Positions 34,308 through 43,575 of a stretch of DNA of 64,000 nt are shown here, piece by piece. How positions within the stretch are numbered: position 1 is the first letter of the stretch; every line of letters starts with the position of its first letter. Source of the stretch: an uncultured Actinomycetes bacterium (GTDB taxonomy: Bacteria; Actinomycetota; Acidimicrobiia; Acidimicrobiales; Acidimicrobilacustridaceae); the NCBI GenBank assembly GCA_937876315.1, contig CALEHQ010000041.1, positions 124,001 to 188,000 on the forward strand, read 5' to 3'. Made by a program: the position numbers and the translations under genes. Under the pieces are notes generated by a model. That model saw only the letters and a program-made list of their open reading frames with translations, had not been told where the DNA came from and searched no databases.

Positions 34308-34958
34308 TCAGACGCCGGAAATGCCCACCGGGCAGGTCACTCCAGTGCCGCCCAAACCGCAGTAGCCATTCGGATTCTTCGCCAGATATTGCTGGTGGTA
34401 GTCCTCAGCGTAAAAGAACGGGCCAGCCAAACCGATCTCGGTGGTGACGGCGTCGAGGTGGGCAGCCGACAGCATCTCGCCGAAGCGAACGGCACTGACC
34501 TTGGCTGCAGCGAGCTGCAGTTCGTCGGTGCAGAAGATCGCTGAGCGGTACTGCGTGCCGATGTCGTTGCCCTGGCGATGGCCTTGGGTCGGATCGTGGT
34601 TCTCCCAGAAACACCGCAGTACTGCGTCGAGGTCAGTCTGGGTTCGGTCCCAGACCACAAGCACAACCTCGGTATGGCCGGTCAGACCCGAGCAGGTTTC
34701 TTCATAGGTTGGGTTCGGCGTATAGCCACCGGCGTAGCCAACGGCGGTTGTGTAGACGCCGGGCAGTTGCCAGAACTTTCGTTCCGCGCCCCAGAAGCAC
34801 CCCATACCCACAACGATGGAGTCGCAGTTCTCTGGAAACGGCGGAGTCATTGGCGTTCCGAACACAAGGTGCGCAGAAGCCACTGGCATCGTGGCATCGC
34901 GGCCAGGAAGCGCTGCAGAAGGGTCGACCATTTCAGGGGTGCGGGATCCGAAGAACAT
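34308..34958 (-). CDS. msrA: Peptide methionine-S-sulfoxide reductase
   Basis: The 216-residue protein has the catalytic motif MGCFWGAE (C54), [38 protein letters not shown] and [14 protein letters not shown] with a downstream Cys pair for recycling. The N-terminal extension of about 45 residues resembles the longer E. coli-type MsrA. ATG 34958 is chosen over an upstream TTG. It repairs oxidised methionine and lies close to superoxide dismutase, but with its own leader and terminator signals. Confidence 0.95.
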   Translation of the reverse strand: MFFGSRTPEMVDPSAALPGRDATMPVASAHLVFGTPMTPPFPENCDSIVVGMGCFWGAERKFWQLPGVYTTAVGYAGGYTPNPTYEETCSGLTGHTEVVLVVWDRTQTDLDAVLRCFWENHDPTQGHRQGNDIGTQYRSAIFCTDELQLAAAKVSAVRFGEMLSAAHLDAVTTEIGLAGPFFYAEDYHQQYLAKNPNGYCGLGGTGVTCPVGISGV

Positions 34959-35011
34959 GAGCAAAGGCTACCGCCGAGGTTCCTGATCTGCCCGGGTCGT
35001 AGGCTCGCCCT

Positions 35012-36145
35012 ATGCGTGTTGAGGCCGTTGAACTGCGAGTTATCGCCCTGCCGATGGTCTCGCCGTTTACTGCGTCGCACGGAACGGTGAGCACCCGCAC
35101 CGCAGTCATCGTCCGCATACTCGGGGGCGAGGACGAAGGGTGGGGCGAATGTTCCGCACTCCCCGAGCCGACATACAGCGAGGAATACGTCGATGGCGCA
35201 TACCTCGCGCTGCAGGAACTTCTCTTTCCACGACTACTCGCCACCGAAGGCCCCATCACCGCAACTGATCTTTCATCGCTCTTCGTCGACATCATCGGCC
35301 ATCCGATGGCCAAAGCTTCGATTGAACTCGCGCTGCTCGATGCGCACGGCCGTCGGGCTTCGACATCGCTTGCGCAGCTCTTCGCACCCCACCCTCCTGG
35401 CCCCTCGTCGGTTGTGCCTGCCGGCGTTGCCATCGGACTGCTGGAATCGCCTGAAGCTCTTGCCACTGACGTTTCGACCCGTATGGCCGAGGGCTACGGG
35501 CGAATCAAAATCAAAATCGCTCCTGGTCGTGACATTGCTTTCGTTCGCGCCGCCCGCGAAGCCGCCGGCGCTTCAATTGCACTCAGCGTCGACGCGAACG
35601 GCGCCTACTCCCTTGGCGATGCAAAGACTCTCAGCGAGCTTGATGCATTCAATCTCGCGTACATCGAGCAACCTCTTGCCGCCGACAACTTGCTCGATCA
35701 CACGGAACTCGCGCGGCGCATTTCGACGCCGGTATGTCTTGACGAATCGCTCATATCAGCAGTTGTGACTCGCGAAGCACTTGACATGGGTGCGTGTTCC
35801 GTCGTTTGCGTAAAAGCTCCGCGCTATGGAAGTTGGCTCGAAGCTGCTTCCATTCTCGATCATTGCGCAGGCCTCGGTATCGACGCGTGGGTCGGTGGGA
35901 TGCTCGATTGCGGAATCGGTCGCGCGGCAAACATCGCGCTCGCCGCCCATCCCGGCGCAACCTTCGCTGGCGACATTGCGGCTACCTCTCGCTTTTTTAC
36001 CGAGGACATCTGCGCACCGTTCAACGTTTCAGGCCCCAGCGGTAACGGAACAATCACGGTTCCCGTTGGACCAGGGCTTGGCGTCACTATCGACTCTGGA
36101 GCTCTCTCGAAACTGACGATTCGCACCGACATCATGCGACGCTGA
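35012..36145 (+). CDS. menC: o-Succinylbenzoate synthase (MenC type 2)
   Basis: The 377-residue enolase-superfamily enzyme has K-x-K in RIKIKI (K166, K168), metal ligands D194 (DANGAY), E219 (IEQPL) and D244 (CLDES), and the distal Lys in CVKAP (K268). GGMLDCGIGRAANIALAA is typical of MenC/N-acylamino-acid racemases. It would dehydrate SHCHC to o-succinylbenzoate in menaquinone synthesis. Some relatives act as racemases and no other men gene is present here, so function is probable rather than certain. Confidence 0.8.
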   Translation: MRVEAVELRVIALPMVSPFTASHGTVSTRTAVIVRILGGEDEGWGECSALPEPTYSEEYVDGAYLALQELLFPRLLATEGPITATDLSSLFVDIIGHPMAKASIELALLDAHGRRASTSLAQLFAPHPPGPSSVVPAGVAIGLLESPEALATDVSTRMAEGYGRIKIKIAPGRDIAFVRAAREAAGASIALSVDANGAYSLGDAKTLSELDAFNLAYIEQPLAADNLLDHTELARRISTPVCLDESLISAVVTREALDMGACSVVCVKAPRYGSWLEAASILDHCAGLGIDAWVGGMLDCGIGRAANIALAAHPGATFAGDIAATSRFFTEDICAPFNVSGPSGNGTITVPVGPGLGVTIDSGALSKLTIRTDIMRR

Positions 36146-36173
36146 GCCTCACTGGGCTCTAGTGTCTGCGTCC

Positions 36174-36962
36174 ATGAGTCTCCTTGATCGTTTTCGCGTT
36201 GATGGCAAAGTCGCCATCGTCACTGGTGCCGGACGTGGCATTGGTGCTGCATCTGCCCTTGCTCTTGCTGAAGCTGGCGCCGATGTCGCCATCACTTCTC
36301 GCAGCGTCGACCAACTCGAAGAGATCGCAACCGCTATTCGCGGTTTCGGTCGTCGTGCGTTCGTCCTTCCCGGCGATGTCAACAAGCTCGAGTTCCTCGA
36401 CGAGTTCGCTAACGCCGCAATCGAAGAGCTCGGCAAGATCGACATCGTTGTGAACAACGCTGGCGGATCGCCTCCTGCAGCCATCACCGACGTCACTGCC
36501 AAGTCGTTTGAAGCCGCATTCCACTTCAATGTGACCACCGCCCTTGCTCTTACGCAGGCCTGCATTCCGCAGTTGGTTGAGAATCACGGCTGCGTCGTGA
36601 ACATCTCCTCGATGGCCGGACGCACCGCCGCTCGAGGCCTCACCCAATACGGCGTAGCCAAGGCCGGGCTCAGCCACCTCACCCGCTACCTCGCCACCGA
36701 CCTCAACCCAAAGGTCCGAGTGAACGGCATTGCGGTTGGTGCAACGGCAACTTCGGCACTCGAAACCGTTCTCGTTATGCCAGAAATTCGCGACGCCATG
36801 ATCGCCAACACACCGCTTCGCTTCATCGGCGAACCAGAGGACATCGCTCTCGGCGTCCTGTACTTGTCGTCGCCCGCGGCGCGTTATGTCACCGGCAAGA
36901 TCATCGAGATCGATGGCGGTACCGAGTCGAGCACGCTTGACATTCCGATTCCCGATTTCTGA
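36174..36962 (+). CDS. Short-chain dehydrogenase/reductase
   Basis: A 262-residue classical SDR: TGAGRGIGAA cofactor motif (about residues 17-26), NNAGG, catalytic Ser in NISSMAG, YxxxK as YGVAKAG, and C-terminal GKIIEIDGG. An Arg/Ser pattern after beta-2 (TSRSVDQ) hints at NADP(H) but is not decisive. ATG 36174 is preferred to GTG 36162. It is convergent with the deacylase gene, with 15 bases between. Substrate unknown. Confidence 0.9.
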   Translation: MSLLDRFRVDGKVAIVTGAGRGIGAASALALAEAGADVAITSRSVDQLEEIATAIRGFGRRAFVLPGDVNKLEFLDEFANAAIEELGKIDIVVNNAGGSPPAAITDVTAKSFEAAFHFNVTTALALTQACIPQLVENHGCVVNISSMAGRTAARGLTQYGVAKAGLSHLTRYLATDLNPKVRVNGIAVGATATSALETVLVMPEIRDAMIANTPLRFIGEPEDIALGVLYLSSPAARYVTGKIIEIDGGTESSTLDIPIPDF

Positions 36963-36977
36963 TTCGAGTTTCGAGAC

Positions 36978-38696
36978 TCAGATTGCGACGGTTTCGGTGT
37001 CGCGACCAGAACGCAGCGTGGTTCCTGGCGTATCGCCGGTGACCTTGCCATCGCGCACGATCTCGACACCATTCACGATGGTGGCCTCTATACCCGTAGC
37101 TTCTGAGTAGAGACGCCAGCCGTTGGCCGGAAGATCTTGACGGGGCACGACTTCGCCCGGGCCAACCTTGTCCGGATCAAGAATGACGAGATCAGCGAAC
37201 CAGCCTTCGGCGACGCGTCCGCGATCGCGCACACCATAAAAGCGTGCCGGCGCATCGGTGAACAACTGCACCGCGCGTTCAAGCGAAATGAGTTGACGAT
37301 TGCGAACTGCTTCGGCCAAGAAACCGGTATGGCACGCGAACGTCTTCATCATGTCGAGATGAGCACCCGCATCGGAACCACCAGCAATAACCCGAGGGTC
37401 GTTTTCGAGAAGTCGCACACGCTCAACCCATGACTCGTCGTCGGTACCGATGAAGCGTGGCTCGAGGCCGGTAAGCAGATCGTCGGCAACAACGATGTCG
37501 AGGAGCGCGTCGATCGGCGCAATTCCCTTTTCGTTTGCAATGTCGGCAACGAGTCGGCCGACGTACGGGCGCAGTTCATCTTTCGAAACATCGATGATGC
37601 GATAGTCGGCAAGCGCGGCAAGCGAGTGCTGAGGTGGCATCTGTGAAAGTGCGGCAGCAATGGTTGCACGTACTGCGGGATCGGCAAGTGCCGCTTTGCG
37701 TTCGGGCAGCGGCAAGTGAATGACGTCTTTAATTCCGGGAAGGATGTCGAGAACAAACCCGGTGGCGAAGCAGAGACGCATGCGCATTGGCTCGGGAAGA
37801 CACAATCCAACGACATGACCGCCCTTGGCTGCAGCAACATCTGAAGCCGACAGTTTGTTTGCACGACCTTCCGCGGTAGCGGGATCAGAAGAAACAACCA
37901 TCACGTTCCAGTTGAGCGAACGCTGGGCAGCGACGCTCATGTCGGCCATGAGATTCATCTCATCGTCGTTGAAGAACGCCGAGGCCGATGAGATGAATTC
38001 AAGTGAGGTTCCTGCGTGCTGACCAGCCGCAGTCGAAAGCGCAATGAATTCATCGCGGGTTGCCCAACGCGATGGCACCGGGTTGCCTTGATGATCATTG
38101 TGGGTGTTCGATGCGGTGCTGGAGAAACCCATGCCGCCTTCTTCGATGCTGCGATGAAGAAGTGCCACCATTGCAGCGATCTGCTCGGGAGTTGCCTCGT
38201 GACCGACAGCATCCTCGCCCATGACAACTCGACGAAGCGCGCTGTGCCCGACCATGAATCCCGCGTTGACCGCAAGGTTTCCTTCAAGACGATTCAACCA
38301 TGAACCGAACCCGTCCCACATGAGATCGAGCCCCGCTTCAAGAGACTCAACCGGCATACCTTCCACGCGTGCAAGCATGGGGATGAGGTACTCCGCTGCT
38401 TCAGGAGTTACCGGTGCAATAGAGAAACCACAGTTGCCGCCGAATACTGACGTAACACCGTGCAACGACGAAGGAGTTGCCGCTGGGTCCCACATGACCT
38501 GCGGGTCGTAGTGGGTATGGAGATCAATAAAGCCGGGGGTGACGACGCGCCCTTCGGCGTCGATCGTCTTGGCCGCCTGTTCATTGATGTCACCGATGGC
38601 AACGATGCGGCCGTCGCGAACACCAACGTCGGCGCGGAATCGTTCACGGCCAGTTCCGTCGATAACGGATCCGCCTTTGATCAGAAGATCGAGCAT
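36978..38696 (-). CDS. D-aminoacylase-like amidohydrolase
   Basis: The 572-residue metallo-hydrolase has the N-terminal composite domain DLLIKGGSVIDGTG, the metal motif GFIDLHTHYDPQ, GHSALRR, MGFSSTAS and GGSDAGAHLDMM. These mark the N-acyl-D-amino-acid deacylase / dihydroorotase-like group of family 3 amidohydrolases. GGAGGACTC lies just before ATG 38696. Actinobacteria carry several paralogues with unknown substrates, so D-amino-acid deacylation is only the family label. Confidence 0.88.
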   Translation of the reverse strand: MLDLLIKGGSVIDGTGRERFRADVGVRDGRIVAIGDINEQAAKTIDAEGRVVTPGFIDLHTHYDPQVMWDPAATPSSLHGVTSVFGGNCGFSIAPVTPEAAEYLIPMLARVEGMPVESLEAGLDLMWDGFGSWLNRLEGNLAVNAGFMVGHSALRRVVMGEDAVGHEATPEQIAAMVALLHRSIEEGGMGFSSTASNTHNDHQGNPVPSRWATRDEFIALSTAAGQHAGTSLEFISSASAFFNDDEMNLMADMSVAAQRSLNWNVMVVSSDPATAEGRANKLSASDVAAAKGGHVVGLCLPEPMRMRLCFATGFVLDILPGIKDVIHLPLPERKAALADPAVRATIAAALSQMPPQHSLAALADYRIIDVSKDELRPYVGRLVADIANEKGIAPIDALLDIVVADDLLTGLEPRFIGTDDESWVERVRLLENDPRVIAGGSDAGAHLDMMKTFACHTGFLAEAVRNRQLISLERAVQLFTDAPARFYGVRDRGRVAEGWFADLVILDPDKVGPGEVVPRQDLPANGWRLYSEATGIEATIVNGVEIVRDGKVTGDTPGTTLRSGRDTETVAI

Positions 38697-38810
38697 TTGA
38701 GTCCTCCCCCATTTGGCCGCAAGGGCCTTCGAACTTCCCCCATCCTGTCACCCATCAGCGGTAAGAGGAAACGCCGGCCCGACCGTCGGTAGGCGCTGAC
38801 AAGCGAATCC

Positions 38811-39902
38811 CTAGACCCATCCCTGGCGCTGGATAACTGCGATCGCCGCAGTCGCCATCAACTGCTGGAGCGAGGCACTTGGAACCGTTCCCAAACTCAC
38901 CGGAGTGAATGCCCGTTCGCTAGGGGTGGGTGAAGCCCCAGCTCCACACCTCGAAACCGGCGTGAACCACGTGCGGCCGAGAAGCCACGGGCCAGGAATG
39001 ACCGGTAATGGGCAACGATCGGTCTGAAAGGACACTTCGACTACATCGATTCTCTTCGCCCATGCTGCTCCAGACTCGACCACCCCCTGTACGGCTTGGC
39101 GAATCTGATTGTTGATTGCCTCGGCAAGAACGGTCTGTTGCCAAGGAACAAGGACACTGAACTGCGGCTCGGCAGGGAGATAGGTGGCGAAGAGCAGTTT
39201 TGCGTTTTGTGTGCTGGCCAAGACATCAAATGCGATCGCCATCACACGTTGTTTCACTAACTGCCGATCAAGAAGTGCGTTCACACATGAGAGAAACTGC
39301 GTTCTCTCAATTCCATTACCAGAAGATTTCGCGCAGGTTCGAACTGCCCCCGCGGGCTGCTGCAGGATCGCTTCCCCACCGATCGTTGCAAGCACAATGT
39401 CGGGATCGTCGCGTTCGATGCGTTCAAGGAGATCGTGTTGCGCTCCTTCACTGGGAGCATCGTCATCACGCGGAAGGTTCAACCAACTGGCGAGACTTGA
39501 GCCCGTGACTGCGTAGTTGGCGAAGTCGATCGCACCGAGCTGACTCGCAACCTGTGCGGCCCACGACATCTTGTTCGCCATCCCAAAATCGGCGCTGAAT
39601 GAGACCTCGTCGGCTGGCGAACCAGGCCCGTTCGAGCCGTTCGATGAACAGCGAGTTCCTGCGGTCGTTGCACTGCCGTCTCCGATCCACTTCGGACGAC
39701 ATTCCATTGCGTCAGTGGTTGGAAGCGCTGCACCAGAACGATCGACACCAAATCCGGCGGTAACGGCGTCACCAAACGCTCGAATCCGAAGTGAGGCCGG
39801 CACTACTCGGGGCGTGGTCGTCGCAGATTGCGCCTGCGTCAAGTTCGATGCACCTATGAGCGTCGCAAACCCGAGACCTACAACAAGGACAAACCGAAAC
39901 AT
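38811..39902 (-). CDS. Secreted SGNH/GDSL-fold protein with altered nucleophile motif
   Basis: About 363 residues from ATG 39902, beginning with a clear signal sequence (FRFVLVVGLGFATLIGA, then TQAQS). The block I motif reads RAFGDAVTAGFG, so the usual GDS serine is alanine. Block II (NYAVTGSS) and block III (ATIGGEAI) are recognisable. Several Cys pairs suggest disulfides outside the cell. With Ala at the nucleophile site it may be non-catalytic or binding-only. ATG 39968 is an alternative start. It is divergent from the thioesterase at 39982. Confidence 0.7.
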   Translation of the reverse strand: MFRFVLVVGLGFATLIGASNLTQAQSATTTPRVVPASLRIRAFGDAVTAGFGVDRSGAALPTTDAMECRPKWIGDGSATTAGTRCSSNGSNGPGSPADEVSFSADFGMANKMSWAAQVASQLGAIDFANYAVTGSSLASWLNLPRDDDAPSEGAQHDLLERIERDDPDIVLATIGGEAILQQPAGAVRTCAKSSGNGIERTQFLSCVNALLDRQLVKQRVMAIAFDVLASTQNAKLLFATYLPAEPQFSVLVPWQQTVLAEAINNQIRQAVQGVVESGAAWAKRIDVVEVSFQTDRCPLPVIPGPWLLGRTWFTPVSRCGAGASPTPSERAFTPVSLGTVPSASLQQLMATAAIAVIQRQGWV

Positions 39903-39981
39903 CGACCGTTGGCGCACGAGTTCTGACCCTACCGGCGACGACCGAAAAGGGGACAGCGCAGGCCCCATAGACTCGCTCCTC

Positions 39982-40821
39982 GTGCCTGCCGACGATGCCT
40001 CTAACGACTTTCGTCCGGCCTATCCCCCGCCTCGACATGCGATGAGCCTTTTGGCACTTGAGTCCGAACAAGATGAATCGGGTGATGTGCGCGGCTGGAT
40101 GCCTGTCACCCCATTCACTTCGACACACGACGGGATGGCCCGACTCGCCACAGTGGCGATGCTCGTTGATGCTCTCGGCGGAATGCGCTCCATCACTGCC
40201 TCCGACCCTGACTGGGCCTTCACCGCCGACATGTCGATCCATCTTCTTCCGGCAGGCCCCACCGAACTGCTTCAGGCCGACCTCCATGTTCGTCGTCGTG
40301 GACGGCGCACCCTCGTGATCGAAGCCGAACTGCTCGCCGATGGTGAGCGTCCCGCGGGATCGGCCCTTCTCACCTTCGCCGTTGTTCCCCGCCCCGAACA
40401 TCTCGTGAACATCACGATCGACATGACACCCGGGCGTCGAAAGATGAACGCGAATTCGGCCCACGAGAAACTTGAGACGAACTATCTCGATGAACTCAAA
40501 CTTCTCGTGAGCCAACCAGGAATCGCGTCAATCGAACTCCGACCAGTCGTGTGCAACACCGTCGGCGCGCTCCATGGCGCAATTCATGCGTCACTCGTCG
40601 ACGAAGCATCGGCATCTCTTGCTCGTTCATTGTTTGACGGCGGGGCGGTCACCACCGATATGCACTTGGCCTACCTCGATCTCGGTCGTGTGGGACCGCT
40701 CACCGCGACCGCAACCGCAATTGGTGGCCCATCAGGCGGACGACTCACAACCTCGGTCGATGTCCACGACGGCAACGGCGCACTTGTTTCCACCGCCACA
40801 ACCAAAGTGGTTGCGTTATGA
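39982..40821 (+). CDS. Double-hotdog acyl-CoA thioesterase-like protein (first of pair)
   Basis: About 279 residues from GTG 39982 (ATG 40042 possible). Two hotdog-like halves: MVDALGGMRSI...FTADMSIHLLPAGPTELLQADLHVRRRGRRTLVIEAEL in the N-half and GAIHASLVDEASASLARSL...DMHLAYLDLGRVGPLTATATAIG in the C-half. The strand pattern is typical of PaaI/TesB-like thioesterases, which hydrolyse acyl-CoAs. It overlaps the next gene as ATGA; the two share architecture and probably form a heteromer. Confidence 0.75.
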   Translation: MPADDASNDFRPAYPPPRHAMSLLALESEQDESGDVRGWMPVTPFTSTHDGMARLATVAMLVDALGGMRSITASDPDWAFTADMSIHLLPAGPTELLQADLHVRRRGRRTLVIEAELLADGERPAGSALLTFAVVPRPEHLVNITIDMTPGRRKMNANSAHEKLETNYLDELKLLVSQPGIASIELRPVVCNTVGALHGAIHASLVDEASASLARSLFDGGAVTTDMHLAYLDLGRVGPLTATATAIGGPSGGRLTTSVDVHDGNGALVSTATTKVVAL

Positions 40822-41675
40822 GCGGATTCGGCAGTCCCGCAGAAATCGGCGTTGCGCAGTACCTCCTCATGATGATTGAAGAGATCGGCGACGGAACAGC
40901 TGCACTGCCACACACAGTCGGCCACTTTCCGGGAACACCCAACACGCTTGATGCGGATGGACGACTCGGCACTGACCTACTCACATGCATCATCGATTCC
41001 ATCGGCGGGATGACCTCTGGCCTTGCCAGCCTCCCGGACTGGATCGTCACCACCAATCTCATGATTCGTCGCGCGCCCAATGCATTGACCGGTTCTTGCG
41101 GAACTGGAGAACTCACTCTGAACACACATGTCCTGCGTCGAGGTAGATCAGCGGTCGTCACCCGCGTCGAGGTCGCTGACCTCAACGGCTCGCCAGTCGC
41201 CACATCGTGGATGTCCTGCGCGATCCTCACCCCGGCGAATGGACCACCTGCGTTCAACCGCCCGGACAAGCCATTCGAGCGCGACGTTCCCAACGATCCG
41301 ATCTTTGCGGCACCCACCCATGAGTTCTTCAACCTTTCGGTAAGCGATACCCCCGGCGTGGTGCACCTTTCGATTGAGCAACGACTTCGAAACCCATGGG
41401 GAATCCTCCATGGCGGTTCGAGCGCAGTCGCGCTTGATGCCGCAGCCCGCAGCCTTGTGGTTGGGCGATCGACGGTTGAACCGACGCCCGAAGCCATCGT
41501 CACCGACCTTGCCGTTCACTATCTGAGCCCCGGCCGAGTTGGGCCCATTGTCGCTACTGCGACGTCTGCCGGCAGGAGTGGCCCGGACCATTTGGTCCGT
41601 GTTGAAGTTCGGGACCAAGGGGCCGAAGACCGTCTCATGGCCCTTGCGATGACCACAGTTCATCAGCTCGATTGA
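40818..41675 (+). CDS. Double-hotdog acyl-CoA thioesterase-like protein (second of pair)
   Basis: The 285-residue protein has the same two-hotdog layout as its upstream neighbour. IIDSIGGMTSGLA...VTTNLMIRRAP is in the first half and PWGILHGGSSAVALDAAARSLV...AVHYLSPGRVGPIVATATSAG in the second. The HGG segment is the PaaI-type active-site helix cap, and it is more complete here than in the upstream gene. ATGA overlap indicates coupled translation. The pair precedes an acyl-CoA ligase, suggesting a shared acyl-CoA pathway. Confidence 0.78.
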   Translation: MSGFGSPAEIGVAQYLLMMIEEIGDGTAALPHTVGHFPGTPNTLDADGRLGTDLLTCIIDSIGGMTSGLASLPDWIVTTNLMIRRAPNALTGSCGTGELTLNTHVLRRGRSAVVTRVEVADLNGSPVATSWMSCAILTPANGPPAFNRPDKPFERDVPNDPIFAAPTHEFFNLSVSDTPGVVHLSIEQRLRNPWGILHGGSSAVALDAAARSLVVGRSTVEPTPEAIVTDLAVHYLSPGRVGPIVATATSAGRSGPDHLVRVEVRDQGAEDRLMALAMTTVHQLD

Positions 41676-41753
41676 CCAGCATTACCGACCGGTAGCAAAG
41701 CATGCCGTCTGTCCCGTAGCGTCTCCTCCGTCAGACATCGGGAGGGAACCATT

Positions 41754-43457
41754 GTGGGAATGACATTCGAAGATGCAGTGGCGGTGCTTACCGGCCCCGG
41801 CGCACCATTTGAGATCACTGAAGCCGAGGTTCTGGGTCAACCCAGTCGCATTTTTGCCAATCTTCCCCCAACACTTCGATCGCTCTTCGAGATGCTCAAA
41901 CAGCGTCCAGCCGACGACGTGTACATCGTCTTTGAAGATGAGCGCTGGACCAATGCCGAAGTACTCGCAAGTATCAACGAAATCGCGCACGTTCTCGTCG
42001 AGCGTTACGGCATCAAGAAAGGCGACCGAGTCGCCATCGATATGCGCAACTTCCCCGAATGGATTACCTCATTCGGCGCAGCGACCTCGATCGGTGCAAT
42101 TGCGGTCTCAGTGAATGCTTGGTGGACCGGTCCGGAAATTGAATTCGGCCTGGTTGATGCTGGCGCAAAAGTTCTCATCACCGATCGTGAACGAGTCGAC
42201 CGAATTGGCGATCGACTCGCCGCACTAAACATCCACGGTCTGGTTGTCCGCGCTGAAGGCGAACTTCCCGCAGGCTGTGACCATCTTGCCGATGTCGTTA
42301 CACCGGGCGCACCAATGCCGGATGTCGATGTCGCCACCGACGACGACGCAACCATTCTTTTCACTTCCGGGACAACTGGCGTCCCTAAGGGTGCGGTTTC
42401 AACGAACCGAGGTGTGCTCTCAGGACTGTTCGCATTCGCGTGCAGAACAACAGTCGAAGCGATTCGCTGGGCTCCCGACACACCGCCTGATCCCGCAACC
42501 ACCCCTGCGCCAGTCCCGCCCTGCTTCATCCTTACCGTGCCGTTGTTCCACGTCACCGGCTGCGTTCCAGTAATGCTTGGATCTGTGGCAACGGGTGCAA
42601 AACTTGTGATGATGCATAAATGGGATCCATTGCGCGCATTGCAGCTCATCGATCGCGAAAAAGTCACCAACTTCGTTGGCGTCCCGACGATGTCGCACGA
42701 TCTCATCAGTCATCCTGATTTCGACAAGTACGACACTTCAAGCCTCAAGAACGTCGGCGGTGGTGGCGCACCGATGGCCCCCGAACTCGTTCGCAAGATC
42801 GAAGGTTCGTTTGCCGGCAAGGCAAGCCCGCAACTTGGCTACGGCCTCACGGAAACCAATGGTTACGGACCAGGAAACACTGGCCCCGACTACATAGAAA
42901 AGCCATCAAGCACCGGTCGCGTTGTTCCGATCATGCAGGTCAAGATCGTTGATCCCAACGATTCCGAGCAATCCAATGGTGAAGTCGGCGAAGTCTGTCT
43001 TGCTGGGCCAATGCTTATTCGTGGGTACTGGAATCGTCCTGAAGCAACTGCTGAAACTATTCGTAACGGATGGCTTCATACTGGCGACCTTGGCTACCTC
43101 GACGATGAAGGATTCCTGTACGTCGTCGATCGCATCAAAGACATAGTGATTCGCGGCGGAGAGAACGTCTACTGCTCCGAGGTTGAAGCGGCGATCTTCG
43201 AATACGAAGGCATTCACGAGGTTGCGGTCTTTGGACTTCCCCACGACCGTCTCGGCGAAGAAGTGGTTGCTGCAGTTCATCCCTCGCCGGGTACCTCTAT
43301 TGACCTTGATGGGCTCTCCGCATTCCTCGCCGAACGGATTGCACCATTCAAGATCCCTTCGCAGTGGTACATCCGTGAAGAGCCACTGCCTCGAGGCGCA
43401 ACGGGCAAGATCCTCAAACGAGAAATCCGCGATCGCATCCTCGACGGCAATTTCTAA
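41754..43457 (+). CDS. Acyl-CoA synthetase (AMP-forming)
   Basis: The 567-residue ANL-superfamily enzyme has the P-loop LFTSGTTGVPKGAV, GYGLTETNG, and GDLGYLDDEGFLYVVDRIKD. The C-terminal catalytic Lys lies in RGATGKILKREI. It activates a carboxylic acid to its CoA thioester. GGGAGGG lies seven bases before GTG 41754. It is preceded by paired thioesterase genes and followed by a strong bidirectional terminator. The substrate cannot be read from sequence. Confidence 0.93.
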   Translation: MGMTFEDAVAVLTGPGAPFEITEAEVLGQPSRIFANLPPTLRSLFEMLKQRPADDVYIVFEDERWTNAEVLASINEIAHVLVERYGIKKGDRVAIDMRNFPEWITSFGAATSIGAIAVSVNAWWTGPEIEFGLVDAGAKVLITDRERVDRIGDRLAALNIHGLVVRAEGELPAGCDHLADVVTPGAPMPDVDVATDDDATILFTSGTTGVPKGAVSTNRGVLSGLFAFACRTTVEAIRWAPDTPPDPATTPAPVPPCFILTVPLFHVTGCVPVMLGSVATGAKLVMMHKWDPLRALQLIDREKVTNFVGVPTMSHDLISHPDFDKYDTSSLKNVGGGGAPMAPELVRKIEGSFAGKASPQLGYGLTETNGYGPGNTGPDYIEKPSSTGRVVPIMQVKIVDPNDSEQSNGEVGEVCLAGPMLIRGYWNRPEATAETIRNGWLHTGDLGYLDDEGFLYVVDRIKDIVIRGGENVYCSEVEAAIFEYEGIHEVAVFGLPHDRLGEEVVAAVHPSPGTSIDLDGLSAFLAERIAPFKIPSQWYIREEPLPRGATGKILKREIRDRILDGNF

Positions 43458-43502
43458 ATTGCCTCGCAACAACGCATCGCTGCAGTTCTAACTCCAGACG
43501 CG

Positions 43503-43533
43503 ACAAAGGCCTCCACATTGTGGAGGCCTTTGT
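43503..43533. terminator. Strong bidirectional terminator
   Basis: ACAAAGGCCTCCAC (43503-43516) pairs perfectly with GTGGAGGCCTTTGT (43520-43533) across a three-base loop, 14 pairs. It has A-rich and T-rich flanks in the stem. It sits between the convergent ligase and amidohydrolase genes, so it can stop transcription from both sides. Confidence 0.85.
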
Positions 43534-43575
43534 ACGTTCCCCCCGGAACAGCGACGGGCCGTAACGGCCCACCGA

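Noticed and set aside
39571-39981. Upstream extension of the first thioesterase gene
   Set aside because: It is antisense to the SGNH-like gene and carries no conserved sequence.
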